A stretch of 64,000 nt of DNA from an uncultured Eubacterium sp. (GTDB lineage: Bacteria > Bacillota > Clostridia > Lachnospirales > Lachnospiraceae): contig USBB01000004.1 in the NCBI GenBank assembly GCA_900552795.1, forward strand, positions 1 through 64,000. The letters run 5' to 3'. The notes under the pieces were generated by a model. It saw only the letters and a list, made by a program, of their open reading frames with translations. It was not told where the DNA came from and made no database searches. Both the position numbers and the translations under genes were made by a program. Shown here piece after piece: positions 16,788-25,983 of the stretch. Numbering within the stretch: the first letter of the stretch is position 1; each line of letters starts with the position of its first letter.

Positions 16788-17756
16788 ATGAATGCTATTA
16801 TTATTGCAGGAGTTGTACTATTTATATTAATATTGTTCTTTTGCTTTGTTCCTGTTGGTTTGTGGATTTCAGCGTTAGCTGCAGGGGTTCGTGTAGGAAT
16901 TTTTTCACTTGTTGGTATGCGTTTAAGAAGAGTCATTCCGGCAAGAATTGTTCTTCCGCTTGTAAAGGCTACTAAGGCAGGTTTAAAGCTTAGTGTAAAC
17001 CAGCTGGAAGCTCATTATCTTGCAGGCGGTAATGTAGATGGTGTTGTAAATGCACTTATCGCATCAGAGAGAGCAGGAATTGATTTGTCATTTGAAAAAG
17101 CGGCAGCCATAGATCTTGCAGGAAGAAACGTACTTGAGGCGGTACAGATGAGTGTAAATCCTAAAGTTATCGAGACACCAAATATTTCCGCTGTGGCAAA
17201 AGACGGTATTGAATTGCTCGTAAAGGCAAGAGTTACAGTTCGTACTAATCTTGAAAGACTTGTCGGAGGTGCAGGAGAAGCTACAATTATAGCAAGAATT
17301 GGTGAGGGTATCGTAACAACGGTAGGTTCTGCAGATTCACATAAAGGTGTGCTTGAAAATCCTGATGATATTTCAAAGCTTATACTTGCCAAAGGTCTTG
17401 ATGCAGGTACTGCATTCGAAATCCTTTCTATTGATATAGCTGATATTGATATCGGACGTAATATTGGTGCTCATCTTCAGAGTCTTCAGGCAGAGGCTGA
17501 TAAAAATATTGCTCAGGCGAAAGCAGAAGAAAGAAGAGCAATGGCTGTTGCAAAAGAACAGGAAATGCGAGCTTATGTTGTTGAGGCAGAGGCAGAAGTT
17601 CCAAAGGCACTTGCGTATGCTTTGCGTGAGGGAAGAATGGGCATAATGGACTATTATGACTTGCAGAATATTAAGGCTGATACAAAAATGCGTCAGAATA
17701 TTGCAGGTGATGAAAGTACAGGTAAAGTTTTAGAGGGTGATAACAATGAGCAGTAA
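16788..17756 (+). CDS. floA: Flotillin-like protein FloA
   Basis: This 322-aa protein matches bacterial FloA (YqfA): an N-terminal hydrophobic hairpin (about 3-45), then RVIPARIVLPLVKATKAGL and an SPFH-type region (GIDLSFEKAAAIDLAGRNVLEAV; VLVKARVTVRTNLERLVGGAGE-like sequence). An Ala/Glu-rich coiled coil follows (AEADKNIAQAKAEERRAMA) that drives oligomerisation. FloA organises membrane microdomains in Bacillus and relatives. The last 11 nt overlap the next gene. The pairing with nfeD upstream supports the call. Confidence 0.95.
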   Translation: MNAIIIAGVVLFILILFFCFVPVGLWISALAAGVRVGIFSLVGMRLRRVIPARIVLPLVKATKAGLKLSVNQLEAHYLAGGNVDGVVNALIASERAGIDLSFEKAAAIDLAGRNVLEAVQMSVNPKVIETPNISAVAKDGIELLVKARVTVRTNLERLVGGAGEATIIARIGEGIVTTVGSADSHKGVLENPDDISKLILAKGLDAGTAFEILSIDIADIDIGRNIGAHLQSLQAEADKNIAQAKAEERRAMAVAKEQEMRAYVVEAEAEVPKALAYALREGRMGIMDYYDLQNIKADTKMRQNIAGDESTGKVLEGDNNEQ

Positions 17757-18249
17757 AATGTCATATAATGACAGAGAGCGTTTAAAAAGTGATATAAGGG
17801 CAAGACTTGCTATGGCAAAAGTTCAGATAGAGGATGTCATTCAAGGTCAGGGGGCGCCTGCAAGCAGAATACCGACACAGTCAGTGCGCTCTGTCAAACA
17901 GATGACACAGAAAAAGCAGATGAAAAGGCCGAATAATCAGCCTGATTTACAGATAATGCAGGGACAACCGCAGCAGTTTGTATCAGATGAACATAATATG
18001 TCAGAACAAAATCATCAGGAATTTAATGATGAATTTAACAATAAATTTGATAATAAGCCTGAATTTGAAAGATATGACTGCGGACATCCATATCCTTATA
18101 TGACTGTCAAAGATCATATAAAGAAAGACATGTCATCAGGATATAGAGAAAGAATTAGTAGTCTTCAATATGCTTTTGTTATGTCTGAGATTTTGTCTGA
18201 GCCTTTAAGTAAAAGGAAAAGAAGAAACAAAAGAAATTATTCGATGTAA
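17746..18249 (+). CDS. Hypothetical soluble protein downstream of floA
   Basis: This 167-aa protein overlaps the end of floA by 11 nt. ATG 17746 has GAGGG 8 nt upstream and is preferred to GTG 17737. It is rich in Gln, Asn, Lys and Arg with a probably disordered middle (about 50-115), and has no signal peptide or membrane helix. The ends are more ordered (SYNDRERLKSDIRARLAMAK; MTVKDHIKKDMSSGYRERIS). I do not recognise a family. Translational coupling suggests a partner or regulator of the NfeD-FloA pair. A terminator follows within 30 nt. Confidence 0.72.
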   Translation: MSSKMSYNDRERLKSDIRARLAMAKVQIEDVIQGQGAPASRIPTQSVRSVKQMTQKKQMKRPNNQPDLQIMQGQPQQFVSDEHNMSEQNHQEFNDEFNNKFDNKPEFERYDCGHPYPYMTVKDHIKKDMSSGYRERISSLQYAFVMSEILSEPLSKRKRRNKRNYSM

Positions 18250-18275
18250 ATTGTATATAAATATCAAACAAAAAT

Positions 18276-18318
18276 AATGTCTATGGTACTAAAATTAGTA
18301 CTATAGACATTGTTTTTT
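18276..18318 (+). terminator. Terminator after the nfeD-floA unit
   Basis: AATGTCTATGGTACT (18276-18290) and AGTACTATAGACATT (18297-18311) form a 15-bp stem with one G-U pair and a 6-nt loop, followed by GTTTTTT. Confidence 0.92.
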
Positions 18319-18374
18319 CTGCAATTAGTGCATTTTTCTGACACTATTTTACTGTATTAAAGTGCTAAAAAGCG

Positions 18375-18403
18375 TTGAGAAACCTTACAAATTATGGTAT
18401 TAT
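18375..18403 (+). promoter_or_regulatory. Sigma-A-type promoter for the EAL gene
   Basis: TTGAGA (18375-18380), a 17-nt spacer and TATTAT (18398-18403) sit about 30 nt before the start codon at 18434, just after a terminator. It probably drives the long downstream run of genes. Confidence 0.65.
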
Positions 18404-18433
18404 ACACTCATGCTTATGAGGAGAGGGCAGAGG

Positions 18434-20341
18434 ATGAATATACAAATACAATGTTGCGGCCTGATACTGGTGCTGCTTATAATGTTTTTTAATTTACGAC
18501 AAAAAAAGATTGGCTTATATACGGAAAAAGCATATTTCAGTATGGTGTTGGTGACATTTTTTAGTATAGTTCTTGATGTATTGTCAGTACTAACTATAAT
18601 GGAAAAGGACTATCTGTCAGAAATGATAGTTGATTTCACATGTAAGATATATCTTATATCATTACTGGCAGTTGCTGTTGAGAGTTTTCTTTATATATGT
18701 ATAGACGCTTCAACTGAAAAAAAGCGTTTTAGAATAAGAAAGAGGATTTTTCCTTTAATTGCAGTTATTTCGGCAGTAATAACTGCATTTCTTCCGATGG
18801 AGTATTTTTCAACTCAGACAGGAATGGTTTATTATACAGGAGCTGCGTCGGTGTTTACTTATGCGATGCTGATGTTTTTTGTTATAAATACCTTTATTAT
18901 TGCATTTAAGGCAAAGGGAATTGTAAACCACAGAAGGAGAAATGCAGTTATACTGTGGACATTAATGTGGATTTTTGCAATATTTGTACAGTCATTTTAT
19001 AGAGGTATATATTTTATTTCGTTTGCGTGTGCGCTTGGAGAACTTGTACTGTATTTCAAGCTTGAAAATCCGGAGACATATCTTGATAAACCGACAGGTC
19101 AGTTTAATTCCAACGCATTTATTTTGTATTCAAGACAGCTTTATAAAAAGCATATAGATTTTTCGGTTTTATCAATTTCATATGACAGCTGGATTAACAG
19201 AAATATAGCTCAGAATGCAATGAGTGAAGCTAAAATAGAAGTTATAGAATATCTAAAAAAACTGCATGGAAGTGTACTTTTTAAAAAAGCCGAGGACGAG
19301 CTTCTTATAATTTTTACTGATATGGAAAATGCCGGGGAAAACAGCCGGATGATTATTGAAAGATTTAAAAGGGGCTGGGGAAAAAACGGAGCAATTTACT
19401 TAAATCCCAATATAGTATTTATTCCTCAGGCAAAAGTAGTATCTTCGCCTGAAGAGATAATGTATGTTTTAAGATATACAAGCACTCATTATGCCGAATC
19501 AGGACAGACATATTTTAAGGTTATAGATGAAAATATAGTTACTGAGATGAGAAAAGAAAAAGACACTATACGTCTAATTACTGATGCTATAAATGACGAC
19601 AGAATAAGGGTATTTTATCAGCCTATTTATTCGACAAGCGATAAAAAGTTTACCTCTGCTGAAGCGTTGGTAAGAATAATAAGAAAAAACGGAAGTGTTG
19701 TTCCTCCGAGTGTGTTTATAGAAGCTGCTGAAAAGAACGGTCTTATTATTAAGCTTGGTGAGATGGTATTTGAAAAGGTGTGTGAGTTTCTTGAGCGTAC
19801 AGCACCTGAGGAATTAGGTTTTGATTATATTGAAGTTAATTTATCGGTAGTTCAGTGTGCGTATGAAAATCTTGCAAAGGATTTCATAAAAATCATGGAT
19901 GCCCATCATATAGATCCGTCATGGATAAATCTTGAAATTACGGAGTCAGCTTCAATAGATGCAAAAAATATTCTTTTAAAGAATATGAAAGAACTTATGG
20001 ACTATGGTGTTAGATTTTCGCTTGATGATTTTGGAACTGGGCAGTCAAACCTTAATTATATAGTTGATATGCCTGTAAATATCGTTAAATTTGACAGAAA
20101 TATGATAAATTCATATTTTAATAATGGTAAAGCTAAGTATGTTATGGACGCAGCCATGCATATGATACATGGTATGGATTTAAAGATAGTTTCTGAAGGA
20201 ATTGAGAGTAAACATCAGTTTGAAACTATGCATGAGCTTGGAATAAGTTATATTCAGGGGTATTATTTTTCAAAACCGCTTCCGGAAGACGAATTTGTTA
20301 AGTTTATAAGAAATGCTTCTGATGTTAAGGAGGTTTGTTGA
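18434..20341 (+). CDS. Membrane-bound EAL-domain cyclic-di-GMP phosphodiesterase
   Basis: This 635-aa protein has about seven N-terminal transmembrane helices (residues 4-215, MASE-like sensor). A degenerate GGDEF-like domain (about 230-370) lacks a GGDEF motif, and a C-terminal EAL domain spans about 385-630. The EAL catalytic set appears complete: AEALVR, EVNLSVVQ, LEITES, DDFGTGQSNLNYI, VKFDR, SEGIES and QGYYFSKPLP. So it should hydrolyse c-di-GMP to pGpG. ATG 18434 follows GGAGAGG; the frame is open to 18362, but that would overlap the promoter. A response regulator gene starts 4 nt downstream. Confidence 0.92.
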   Translation: MNIQIQCCGLILVLLIMFFNLRQKKIGLYTEKAYFSMVLVTFFSIVLDVLSVLTIMEKDYLSEMIVDFTCKIYLISLLAVAVESFLYICIDASTEKKRFRIRKRIFPLIAVISAVITAFLPMEYFSTQTGMVYYTGAASVFTYAMLMFFVINTFIIAFKAKGIVNHRRRNAVILWTLMWIFAIFVQSFYRGIYFISFACALGELVLYFKLENPETYLDKPTGQFNSNAFILYSRQLYKKHIDFSVLSISYDSWINRNIAQNAMSEAKIEVIEYLKKLHGSVLFKKAEDELLIIFTDMENAGENSRMIIERFKRGWGKNGAIYLNPNIVFIPQAKVVSSPEEIMYVLRYTSTHYAESGQTYFKVIDENIVTEMRKEKDTIRLITDAINDDRIRVFYQPIYSTSDKKFTSAEALVRIIRKNGSVVPPSVFIEAAEKNGLIIKLGEMVFEKVCEFLERTAPEELGFDYIEVNLSVVQCAYENLAKDFIKIMDAHHIDPSWINLEITESASIDAKNILLKNMKELMDYGVRFSLDDFGTGQSNLNYIVDMPVNIVKFDRNMINSYFNNGKAKYVMDAAMHMIHGMDLKIVSEGIESKHQFETMHELGISYIQGYYFSKPLPEDEFVKFIRNASDVKEVC

Positions 20342-20344
20342 TTT

Positions 20345-21082
20345 GTGTCTATAAAAATATTGCTTGTAGATGATGAACCATATATCAGATTGATTCTTCG
20401 CAAAGTGATAGAAAAGAATAATTCATTTACAGTTGTTGGAGAATGTTCTGATATGACGGATGCACTTGTTAAATTTAATGAGATGCATCCCCAGGTTGTA
20501 TTTATGGATATAGAGATAGAAAAAAGCAGCGGAATTGACTGTGCAAAGATAATGTCACAGATTAATCCGGAAGTAAAAATTGTATTTGCAACAGCTCACG
20601 GAGAATATATGGCAAATGCATTTGAGCTTTATGCGTTTGATTATCTTGTTAAGCCCTTTGACATAAATAGGATTGAGCATACGTTAGAGCGTCTTGTCAG
20701 TGAGTTTGAGTCAAAAACAAGTAAATCATTGTTGAATACAGACCTTTCACATGATAAGCTATTAATTAAGGGCAAAGAAAATATAAGCTTTGTTGACGCT
20801 GATGATATAATTATGATTGAGCGTGAAAATAATATTACAAATATATATACGGCTACAGGTGAGTGTTTTCATACATCAGTTTCATTGGCAGATATAGAAG
20901 AAAAGCTTGATGGCAGCATATTTTTAAGAAGCCATAAGTCTTTTATCATAAATGTTACAAAAATAAAAAAAATAGAACCATATGGGAGATGGACATATTC
21001 TGTAGGCTTTAAAGTTATGGAAAAAGACGCTTTGCTCACAAAAGAAAAATATGAAGTTATTAAAAAAATGTTTGGAGCGTAA
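20345..21082 (+). CDS. LytTR-family response regulator
   Basis: This 245-aa protein has an N-terminal receiver domain with acidic pair DD (9-10), phosphoacceptor Asp55 (VVFMDIEIEK), ATAHGEYMANAFELYAFDYLVKPFD (Thr and Lys switch residues) and a C-terminal LytTR DNA-binding domain (about 130-240; DADDIIMIERENNITNIYT, FLRSHKSFIINVTKIKKIEPY). The start is GTG 20345 with AAGGAGG 11 nt upstream. No cognate kinase is adjacent. The Spo0B-type kinase at 15287 is a candidate partner. Next to the EAL gene, it may link signalling to c-di-GMP turnover. Confidence 0.93.
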   Translation: MSIKILLVDDEPYIRLILRKVIEKNNSFTVVGECSDMTDALVKFNEMHPQVVFMDIEIEKSSGIDCAKIMSQINPEVKIVFATAHGEYMANAFELYAFDYLVKPFDINRIEHTLERLVSEFESKTSKSLLNTDLSHDKLLIKGKENISFVDADDIIMIERENNITNIYTATGECFHTSVSLADIEEKLDGSIFLRSHKSFIINVTKIKKIEPYGRWTYSVGFKVMEKDALLTKEKYEVIKKMFGA

Positions 21083-21084
21083 AT

Positions 21085-22008
21085 ATGGACGGTGAAATGG
21101 GCGTATTAAACATAATAAGAAAGAATATGGTTAATTTCAGCAAAGGACAGAAAAAACTTGCAAACTATATTCTTAATAATTATGAAAAGGCCGCATTTCT
21201 TACAGCATTTCAATTAGGCCGTGCTGTCGGAGTGAGTGAGTCAACGGTAGTGAGATTTGCCATGAATATAGGAATGTCAGGTTATCCTGAATTCCAAAGA
21301 AAAATGGCTGACATGGTGCAGGAAAAAATTCATTCGATAGAAAGAATACAGATAGCAGGTACAAGTATGCCTAAGGAGCTTGTTCTTGACAATGTTATGT
21401 GCGCCGATGCAGAGAAAATAAAGCTTACGCTTGAGTCGGTTGACAGAAATGCATTTGAGATGGCTGTAGATGATATAATAAGTGCTGAAAATGTTTATGT
21501 TATAGGTGTAAGAAACTGTGCGCCTCTGGCATCATTTTTGACATATTATTTAAAAATTATAAGAAGACATGTTATTTTGGTTGAAAGTTCAAATATGAAT
21601 GAGCTGTTTGAACAGCTTCTGCATGTGGATTCAAAGGATGTTGTTATAGGAATAAGCTTTCCAAGATATTCAATGCGTACTTTAAAAGCTATGGAATTTG
21701 CAAATAACCGTAATGCCAAGGTTATTGCAATTACCGATAGCAAACATTCGCCAATAAATATGTATTCGTCATGCAATCTGTTTGCAAGGAGTGATATGGC
21801 CTCAATAGTTGATTCTTTAGTTGCGCCGATGAGCGTTATAAACGCTCTTATTGTGGCGCTTTGTTTGCGTTGCGATAATGACGTTATTAATAATCTTGAG
21901 CTTTTGGAAAATGTTATCAGTGATTACAGCTATAGTGATAATGATGAGATAAATATGCTTGATGAAAATATATTGGCAGAACTTAAGAAAATGTCAGGAG
22001 ATAAGTGA
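21085..22008 (+). CDS. RpiR/MurR-family transcriptional regulator
   Basis: This 307-aa protein has an N-terminal RpiR-type helix-turn-helix (about 1-80; FSKGQKKLANYILNNYEKAA and VGVSESTVVRFAMNIGMSGY) and a C-terminal SIS sugar-phosphate-binding domain (about 125-260; VYVIGVRNCAPLASFLTYYL and DVVIGISFPRYSMRTLKAM). Such regulators respond to phosphosugars, but no sugar operon lies alongside. The gene starts 2 nt after the LytTR gene and its stop overlaps the next start by 1 nt. Its target is not evident. Confidence 0.92.
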   Translation: MDGEMGVLNIIRKNMVNFSKGQKKLANYILNNYEKAAFLTAFQLGRAVGVSESTVVRFAMNIGMSGYPEFQRKMADMVQEKIHSIERIQIAGTSMPKELVLDNVMCADAEKIKLTLESVDRNAFEMAVDDIISAENVYVIGVRNCAPLASFLTYYLKIIRRHVILVESSNMNELFEQLLHVDSKDVVIGISFPRYSMRTLKAMEFANNRNAKVIAITDSKHSPINMYSSCNLFARSDMASIVDSLVAPMSVINALIVALCLRCDNDVINNLELLENVISDYSYSDNDEINMLDENILAELKKMSGDK

Positions 22009-23252
22009 TGAAAGTTATTGTTGTTGGGGCAGGGGCGGCCGGTATGATGGCTGCGATAACAGCTGCAAGAAATAATCATAAAGTGATACTGCTTGAAAAA
22101 AACGAGAAAGCAGGCAAAAAAATATTTATAACAGGAAAAGGCAGATGCAATTTTACTAACGCCGGGGACAGCGAGGATTTAATGAACAGTGTTGTCACAA
22201 ACCGCAAATTTTTGTACAGTGCATTCAGCGGATTTTCAAATTATGATGCAATGGGGTTCTTTGACGAGTTAGGACTTAAATTTAAGATTGAAAGAGGAAA
22301 CAGGGTATTTCCGGAATCTGACCATTCATCAGATGTCATAAATGTTATGATGCGTGAAATGAAGCGTCTCGGTGTAGAGATACATTTTAATACGCAGGTG
22401 CTTGATGTGAACTGTAAAAATTCTGAATTTGAGAGCGTTACAATTAAGATTAATGAAGCGGAAAGTCGTAAGATAAAGGCGGATGCGGTTATTATAGCCA
22501 CGGGCGGAAATTCATATCAAAGTACAGGTTCGACAGGAGACGGATATAAATTTGCAAAGTCAATGGGGCATACGGTAACACCGATATTGCCGGCACTTGT
22601 ACCGTTTAATGTAAAGGAAGAGTGGGAAAGGCAGCTTCAGGGGCTTAGTCTTAAAAATGTAAGTGTACGCATTATGGATAAGGATAAGCTTATATATTCT
22701 GATTTCGGCGAGATGTTGTTTACACACTTCGGGGTGAGCGGTCCTACAGTTTTATCGGCGAGCAGTTATGCGGCACCGGTTATAAAAAATAAAACACTTA
22801 GGCTTATCATAGATTTAAAGCCGGCACTTACAGAGCAGCAGCTTGATGACAGGCTTTTAAGGGATTTTGACGAACAAAAGAATAAAAGTTTCAAAAATTC
22901 TTTGGATAAATTGCTGCCTAAGAAGCTGATACCTGTTATAATTGATTTATGCGGAGTAAATCCGGAAAAAAAGGTAAATGAGATAAGTAAGAGTGAAAGA
23001 TTAAAGCTTGTAACGCTGCTTAAAAATTTTGAGCTGACGCTGACCGGACTTCGAGGATTTAATGAAGCCATAGTTACGCAGGGAGGTGTCAATGTAAAAG
23101 AAATAAAACCGGCTACATGTGAATCAAAGATAGTAAAGAGTGTGTATTATGTCGGAGAGGTTCTTGATGTAGATGCTGTTACTGGCGGATTTAATCTGCA
23201 GATTGCATGGTCAACAGCCTATGCGGCTGCATCACACTTAAGGGAGGATTAA
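22008..23252 (+). CDS. HI0933/YhiN-family flavoprotein
   Basis: This 414-aa protein has an N-terminal FAD site (VVGAGAAGMMAAITAARNN) and the family signature KKIFITGKGRCNFTN. A middle insert domain is followed by VGEVLDVDAVTGGFNLQIAW near the C-terminus. The family includes BaiN, reported as a bile-acid-related reductase, but most members are uncharacterised, so a bile-acid role must not be assumed. ATG 22008 with AGGAG 7 nt upstream is preferred to GTG 22005. It overlaps the regulator gene by 1 nt and precedes cmk by 3 nt. Confidence 0.9.
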   Translation: MKVIVVGAGAAGMMAAITAARNNHKVILLEKNEKAGKKIFITGKGRCNFTNAGDSEDLMNSVVTNRKFLYSAFSGFSNYDAMGFFDELGLKFKIERGNRVFPESDHSSDVINVMMREMKRLGVEIHFNTQVLDVNCKNSEFESVTIKINEAESRKIKADAVIIATGGNSYQSTGSTGDGYKFAKSMGHTVTPILPALVPFNVKEEWERQLQGLSLKNVSVRIMDKDKLIYSDFGEMLFTHFGVSGPTVLSASSYAAPVIKNKTLRLIIDLKPALTEQQLDDRLLRDFDEQKNKSFKNSLDKLLPKKLIPVIIDLCGVNPEKKVNEISKSERLKLVTLLKNFELTLTGLRGFNEAIVTQGGVNVKEIKPATCESKIVKSVYYVGEVLDVDAVTGGFNLQIAWSTAYAAASHLRED

Positions 23253-23255
23253 TTA

Positions 23256-23930
23256 ATGAGTTATTCAGTTGCGATTGACGGGCCTGCAGGAGCAGGAAAA
23301 AGTACTATAGCAAAGCTTCTTGCTGCAAAGATGAATTATATTTATGTTGACACGGGTGCGATGTACCGTGCGATGGCAGTATATTTTTCACAAAATAACG
23401 TAAATCCATCAGATGAAGACGCTATAAATGAGGCTGTAAAAAATGTTGATATAACGATTTGCTATGAAGACGGTGTACAGCAGGTTATACTTAACGGAGA
23501 AAATGTCACCTCTATTTTAAGAACTGAGCAGACAGGAAAAATGGCTTCGATGACTTCAAAATATGCTGCAGTAAGGACAAAGCTTGTCGATTTGCAAAGA
23601 AAGCTTGCAGATACAAGCAATGTCATAATGGACGGAAGAGATATAGGAACAACTGTACTTCCTAATGCTTTTGCGAAAATATTTCTTACTGCAAGCTCTG
23701 ATGCAAGAGCTCAGAGGCGTTTTAAAGAACTTACAGAAAAAGGTGAGGAATGTAATTTTGACGATATAAAGGCAGATATAGAACAAAGAGATTACGAGGA
23801 TTCTCACAGGGCAATTTCGCCTTTAAAACAGGCAGATGATGCAGTGCTTTTAGATACATCCGATATGAGTATTGAACAGGTTGTTGAAGCTATGGTTAAG
23901 ATAATAGATGAAAAAAAGGCATCTGTATAA
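23256..23930 (+). CDS. cmk: Cytidylate kinase
   Basis: This 224-aa enzyme phosphorylates CMP and dCMP using ATP. Motifs: P-loop DGPAGAGKSTIAK (about 8-20), VDTGAMYRAMAVYF, VIMDGRDIGTTVLP and RRFKELTEKG with the later RDYEDSHRAISPL lid. Length and order are normal for Cmk. AGGGAGG lies before ATG 23256. Its stop overlaps an alternative start of ispH. The order cmk-ispH-S1 is common in Clostridia. Confidence 0.96.
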   Translation: MSYSVAIDGPAGAGKSTIAKLLAAKMNYIYVDTGAMYRAMAVYFSQNNVNPSDEDAINEAVKNVDITICYEDGVQQVILNGENVTSILRTEQTGKMASMTSKYAAVRTKLVDLQRKLADTSNVIMDGRDIGTTVLPNAFAKIFLTASSDARAQRRFKELTEKGEECNFDDIKADIEQRDYEDSHRAISPLKQADDAVLLDTSDMSIEQVVEAMVKIIDEKKASV

Positions 23931-23941
23931 TGGAGGTTATT

Positions 23942-24790
23942 GTGAAAAAAGTTGTACTTGCCAAGTCAGCAGGCTTTTGTTTTGGGGTACAGAGGGCAGT
24001 AGATACCGTATATAAACAGGCTGGCGGCGAAAATGTATATACGTACGGGCCTATTATACACAATGAGGAGGTTGTAAAGGATCTTGAGCAAAAAGGCGTC
24101 AGGGTTCTGAATAATCTTGATGAGCTTAAAAAAGTGCCAAAAGGTACGATTATAATACGTTCGCATGGAGTTTCAAAAGCTGTTTATGATACAATTAAAG
24201 AAAATGGTTTTAAAATAATAGATGCAACCTGTCCGTTTGTGCTGAAAATACACAAGATAGTGCGTGAAGAAAGTGAAAAGGGAAAGACCATTATCATAAT
24301 CGGAAATGAAAAACATCCGGAAGTAGAGGGAATAATGGGTTGGTCTGTGACGCCTACAATAGTCATTGATTCAGAAGAAAAGGCAAAACAGCTTAAGTTT
24401 GATAAGGGTACGGAAATATGTATTGTATCGCAGACGACATTTAATTACAATAAATTTAAAGAATTAGTTGAAATTATTGAGAAAATGGAGTACAATGTTA
24501 TCGTTCGTAATACGATTTGTAATGCAACTGAGGAACGACAGACAGAAGCGCGTGAAATTGCGAAATCTGCAGACACAATGATTGTTATTGGTGGCAGCAG
24601 CAGTTCCAACACACGAAAACTGTATGAAATCTGTAAGAATGAATGTGATAATACATTTTACATTCAAACGCTAAATGACCTTGACCTGAATAGTTTGGGA
24701 ATGTCAGAATGCATAGGTATTACAGCTGGGGCATCGACCCCTAACAATATTATTGAGGAGGTTTACACTAATGTCAGAACAGAGCTTTGA
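23942..24790 (+). CDS. ispH: 4-hydroxy-3-methylbut-2-enyl diphosphate reductase
   Basis: This 282-aa enzyme catalyses the last step of the MEP isoprenoid pathway and carries a [4Fe-4S] centre. The three cluster cysteines are in AGFCFGVQRAV, DATCPFVLKIHK and NTICNATEERQ. GGSSSSNTRKL and TAGASTPNNIIEEV bind substrate. GTG 23942 has GGAGG 5 nt upstream and gives the usual family N-terminus. ATG 23930 is the alternative. Its end overlaps the S1-domain gene by 20 nt. In several Clostridia IspH and the S1 protein are one polypeptide; here they are separate. Confidence 0.94.
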   Translation: MKKVVLAKSAGFCFGVQRAVDTVYKQAGGENVYTYGPIIHNEEVVKDLEQKGVRVLNNLDELKKVPKGTIIIRSHGVSKAVYDTIKENGFKIIDATCPFVLKIHKIVREESEKGKTIIIIGNEKHPEVEGIMGWSVTPTIVIDSEEKAKQLKFDKGTEICIVSQTTFNYNKFKELVEIIEKMEYNVIVRNTICNATEERQTEAREIAKSADTMIVIGGSSSSNTRKLYEICKNECDNTFYIQTLNDLDLNSLGMSECIGITAGASTPNNIIEEVYTNVRTEL

Positions 24791-25868
24791 ACAGATGTTA
24801 GATGAAACATTTAAGACAATACATACAGGAGAGGTTGTTGACGGTACTGTTATAGACGTTAAGGAAGATTCAATCGTACTTAACATCGGTTATAAAGCAG
24901 ATGGTATTATTTCACGCAGTGAATATTCATCAAATCCGGTAGCTGATTTAAGACAGATGGTTGCAGTTGGTGACACAATGCAGGCAAAAGTACTTAAAGT
25001 AAATGATGGAGAAGGTCAGGTTCTTCTTTCATACAAGAGACTTGTTGCTGATAATGGCAATAAGAAGCTTGAAGAAGCATTTGAGAATCAGACAGTTCTT
25101 ACAGCAACAGTAAATCAGGTTATGAATGGCGGCCTCGGTGTAGTAGTTGAAGAGGCAAGAGTATTTATACCTGCAAGCCTTGTTTCAGATTCTTATGTAA
25201 AGGATTTATCAGTATACAAGGATAAGGAAGTTTCATTTGTTATTACTGAGTACAATCCAAAGAAGAGAAGAATTATCGGTGACTGCAAGCAGCTTATCGT
25301 TGCAAAGAAAGAAGCAGCTCAGAAAGAGTTGTTTGCTAAGATAAAAGAAGGAGACACAATCGAAGGTACAGTAAAGAATGTTACAGATTTTGGTGCATTT
25401 ATCGATCTTGGCGGTGTTGACGGACTTCTTCATATTTCAGAGATGTCATGGGGCAGAACTGAAAATCCAAAGAAGATATATAAGGTTGGCGATTCAGTAA
25501 AATGCTTTATTAAAGAAATCAATGGCAATAAGATTGCTTTAAGTGTAAAGTATCCTGATACAAATCCATGGAATGATGCAGCAGTTAAGTATGCAATCGG
25601 CAATGTTGTTAAAGGAACAGTGGCAAGAATGACAGACTTTGGTGCGTTTGTGGCACTTGACGATGGAGTTGATGCATTGCTTCATGTTTCACAGATTGCT
25701 AAGGAGCATATTAATAAGCCTTCAGATGTACTTTCAATAGGACAGGAAATCGAAGCTGTTGTAGTTGATATGAACGAGGCAGAAAAGAAGATAAGCTTAA
25801 GCATGAAAGCACTTCTTAATAACGAAGAAGCACCAGTTGATGATGCTGATGCAGCAGTTGAAGAATAA
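24771..25868 (+). CDS. Ribosomal protein S1-like RNA-binding protein (four S1 domains)
   Basis: This 365-aa protein contains four S1/OB-fold repeats at about 20-90, 105-170, 188-256 and 273-342. The last two are very regular (EGTVKNVTDFGAFIDLGGVD; KGTVARMTDFGAFVALDDGV). GAGGAGG lies 10 nt before ATG 24771; a TTG at 24753 in the same frame would place the site inside the gene. It may help mRNA binding on the ribosome, as in other Firmicutes with short S1 proteins. The tail after the last domain is acidic. It is overlapped by the ispH end. Confidence 0.9.
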   Translation: MSEQSFEQMLDETFKTIHTGEVVDGTVIDVKEDSIVLNIGYKADGIISRSEYSSNPVADLRQMVAVGDTMQAKVLKVNDGEGQVLLSYKRLVADNGNKKLEEAFENQTVLTATVNQVMNGGLGVVVEEARVFIPASLVSDSYVKDLSVYKDKEVSFVITEYNPKKRRIIGDCKQLIVAKKEAAQKELFAKIKEGDTIEGTVKNVTDFGAFIDLGGVDGLLHISEMSWGRTENPKKIYKVGDSVKCFIKEINGNKIALSVKYPDTNPWNDAAVKYAIGNVVKGTVARMTDFGAFVALDDGVDALLHVSQIAKEHINKPSDVLSIGQEIEAVVVDMNEAEKKISLSMKALLNNEEAPVDDADAAVEE

Positions 25869-25930
25869 GATATCAAAAGATATTTAATCTTTATAATATT
25901 TGTTTTGATTGTTAAAACTATTTTCATATA

Positions 25931-25981
25931 AAAAATCCCATTTCAGACTGATAAAGCTAATCAGTTTGAGATGGGATTTTT
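25931..25981 (+). terminator. Bidirectional terminator between the S1 gene and ylmH
   Basis: AAAAATCCCAT and ATGGGATTTTT pair, with an inner CTGAT/ATCAG stem. The T-run on the right serves the S1 gene and the A-run on the left serves the convergent ylmH. Confidence 0.9.
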
Positions 25982-25983
25982 AG

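Noticed and set aside
22008..23252. Bile-acid reductase BaiN
   Set aside because: Only the broad HI0933/YhiN family is supported. No other bile-acid gene is nearby.
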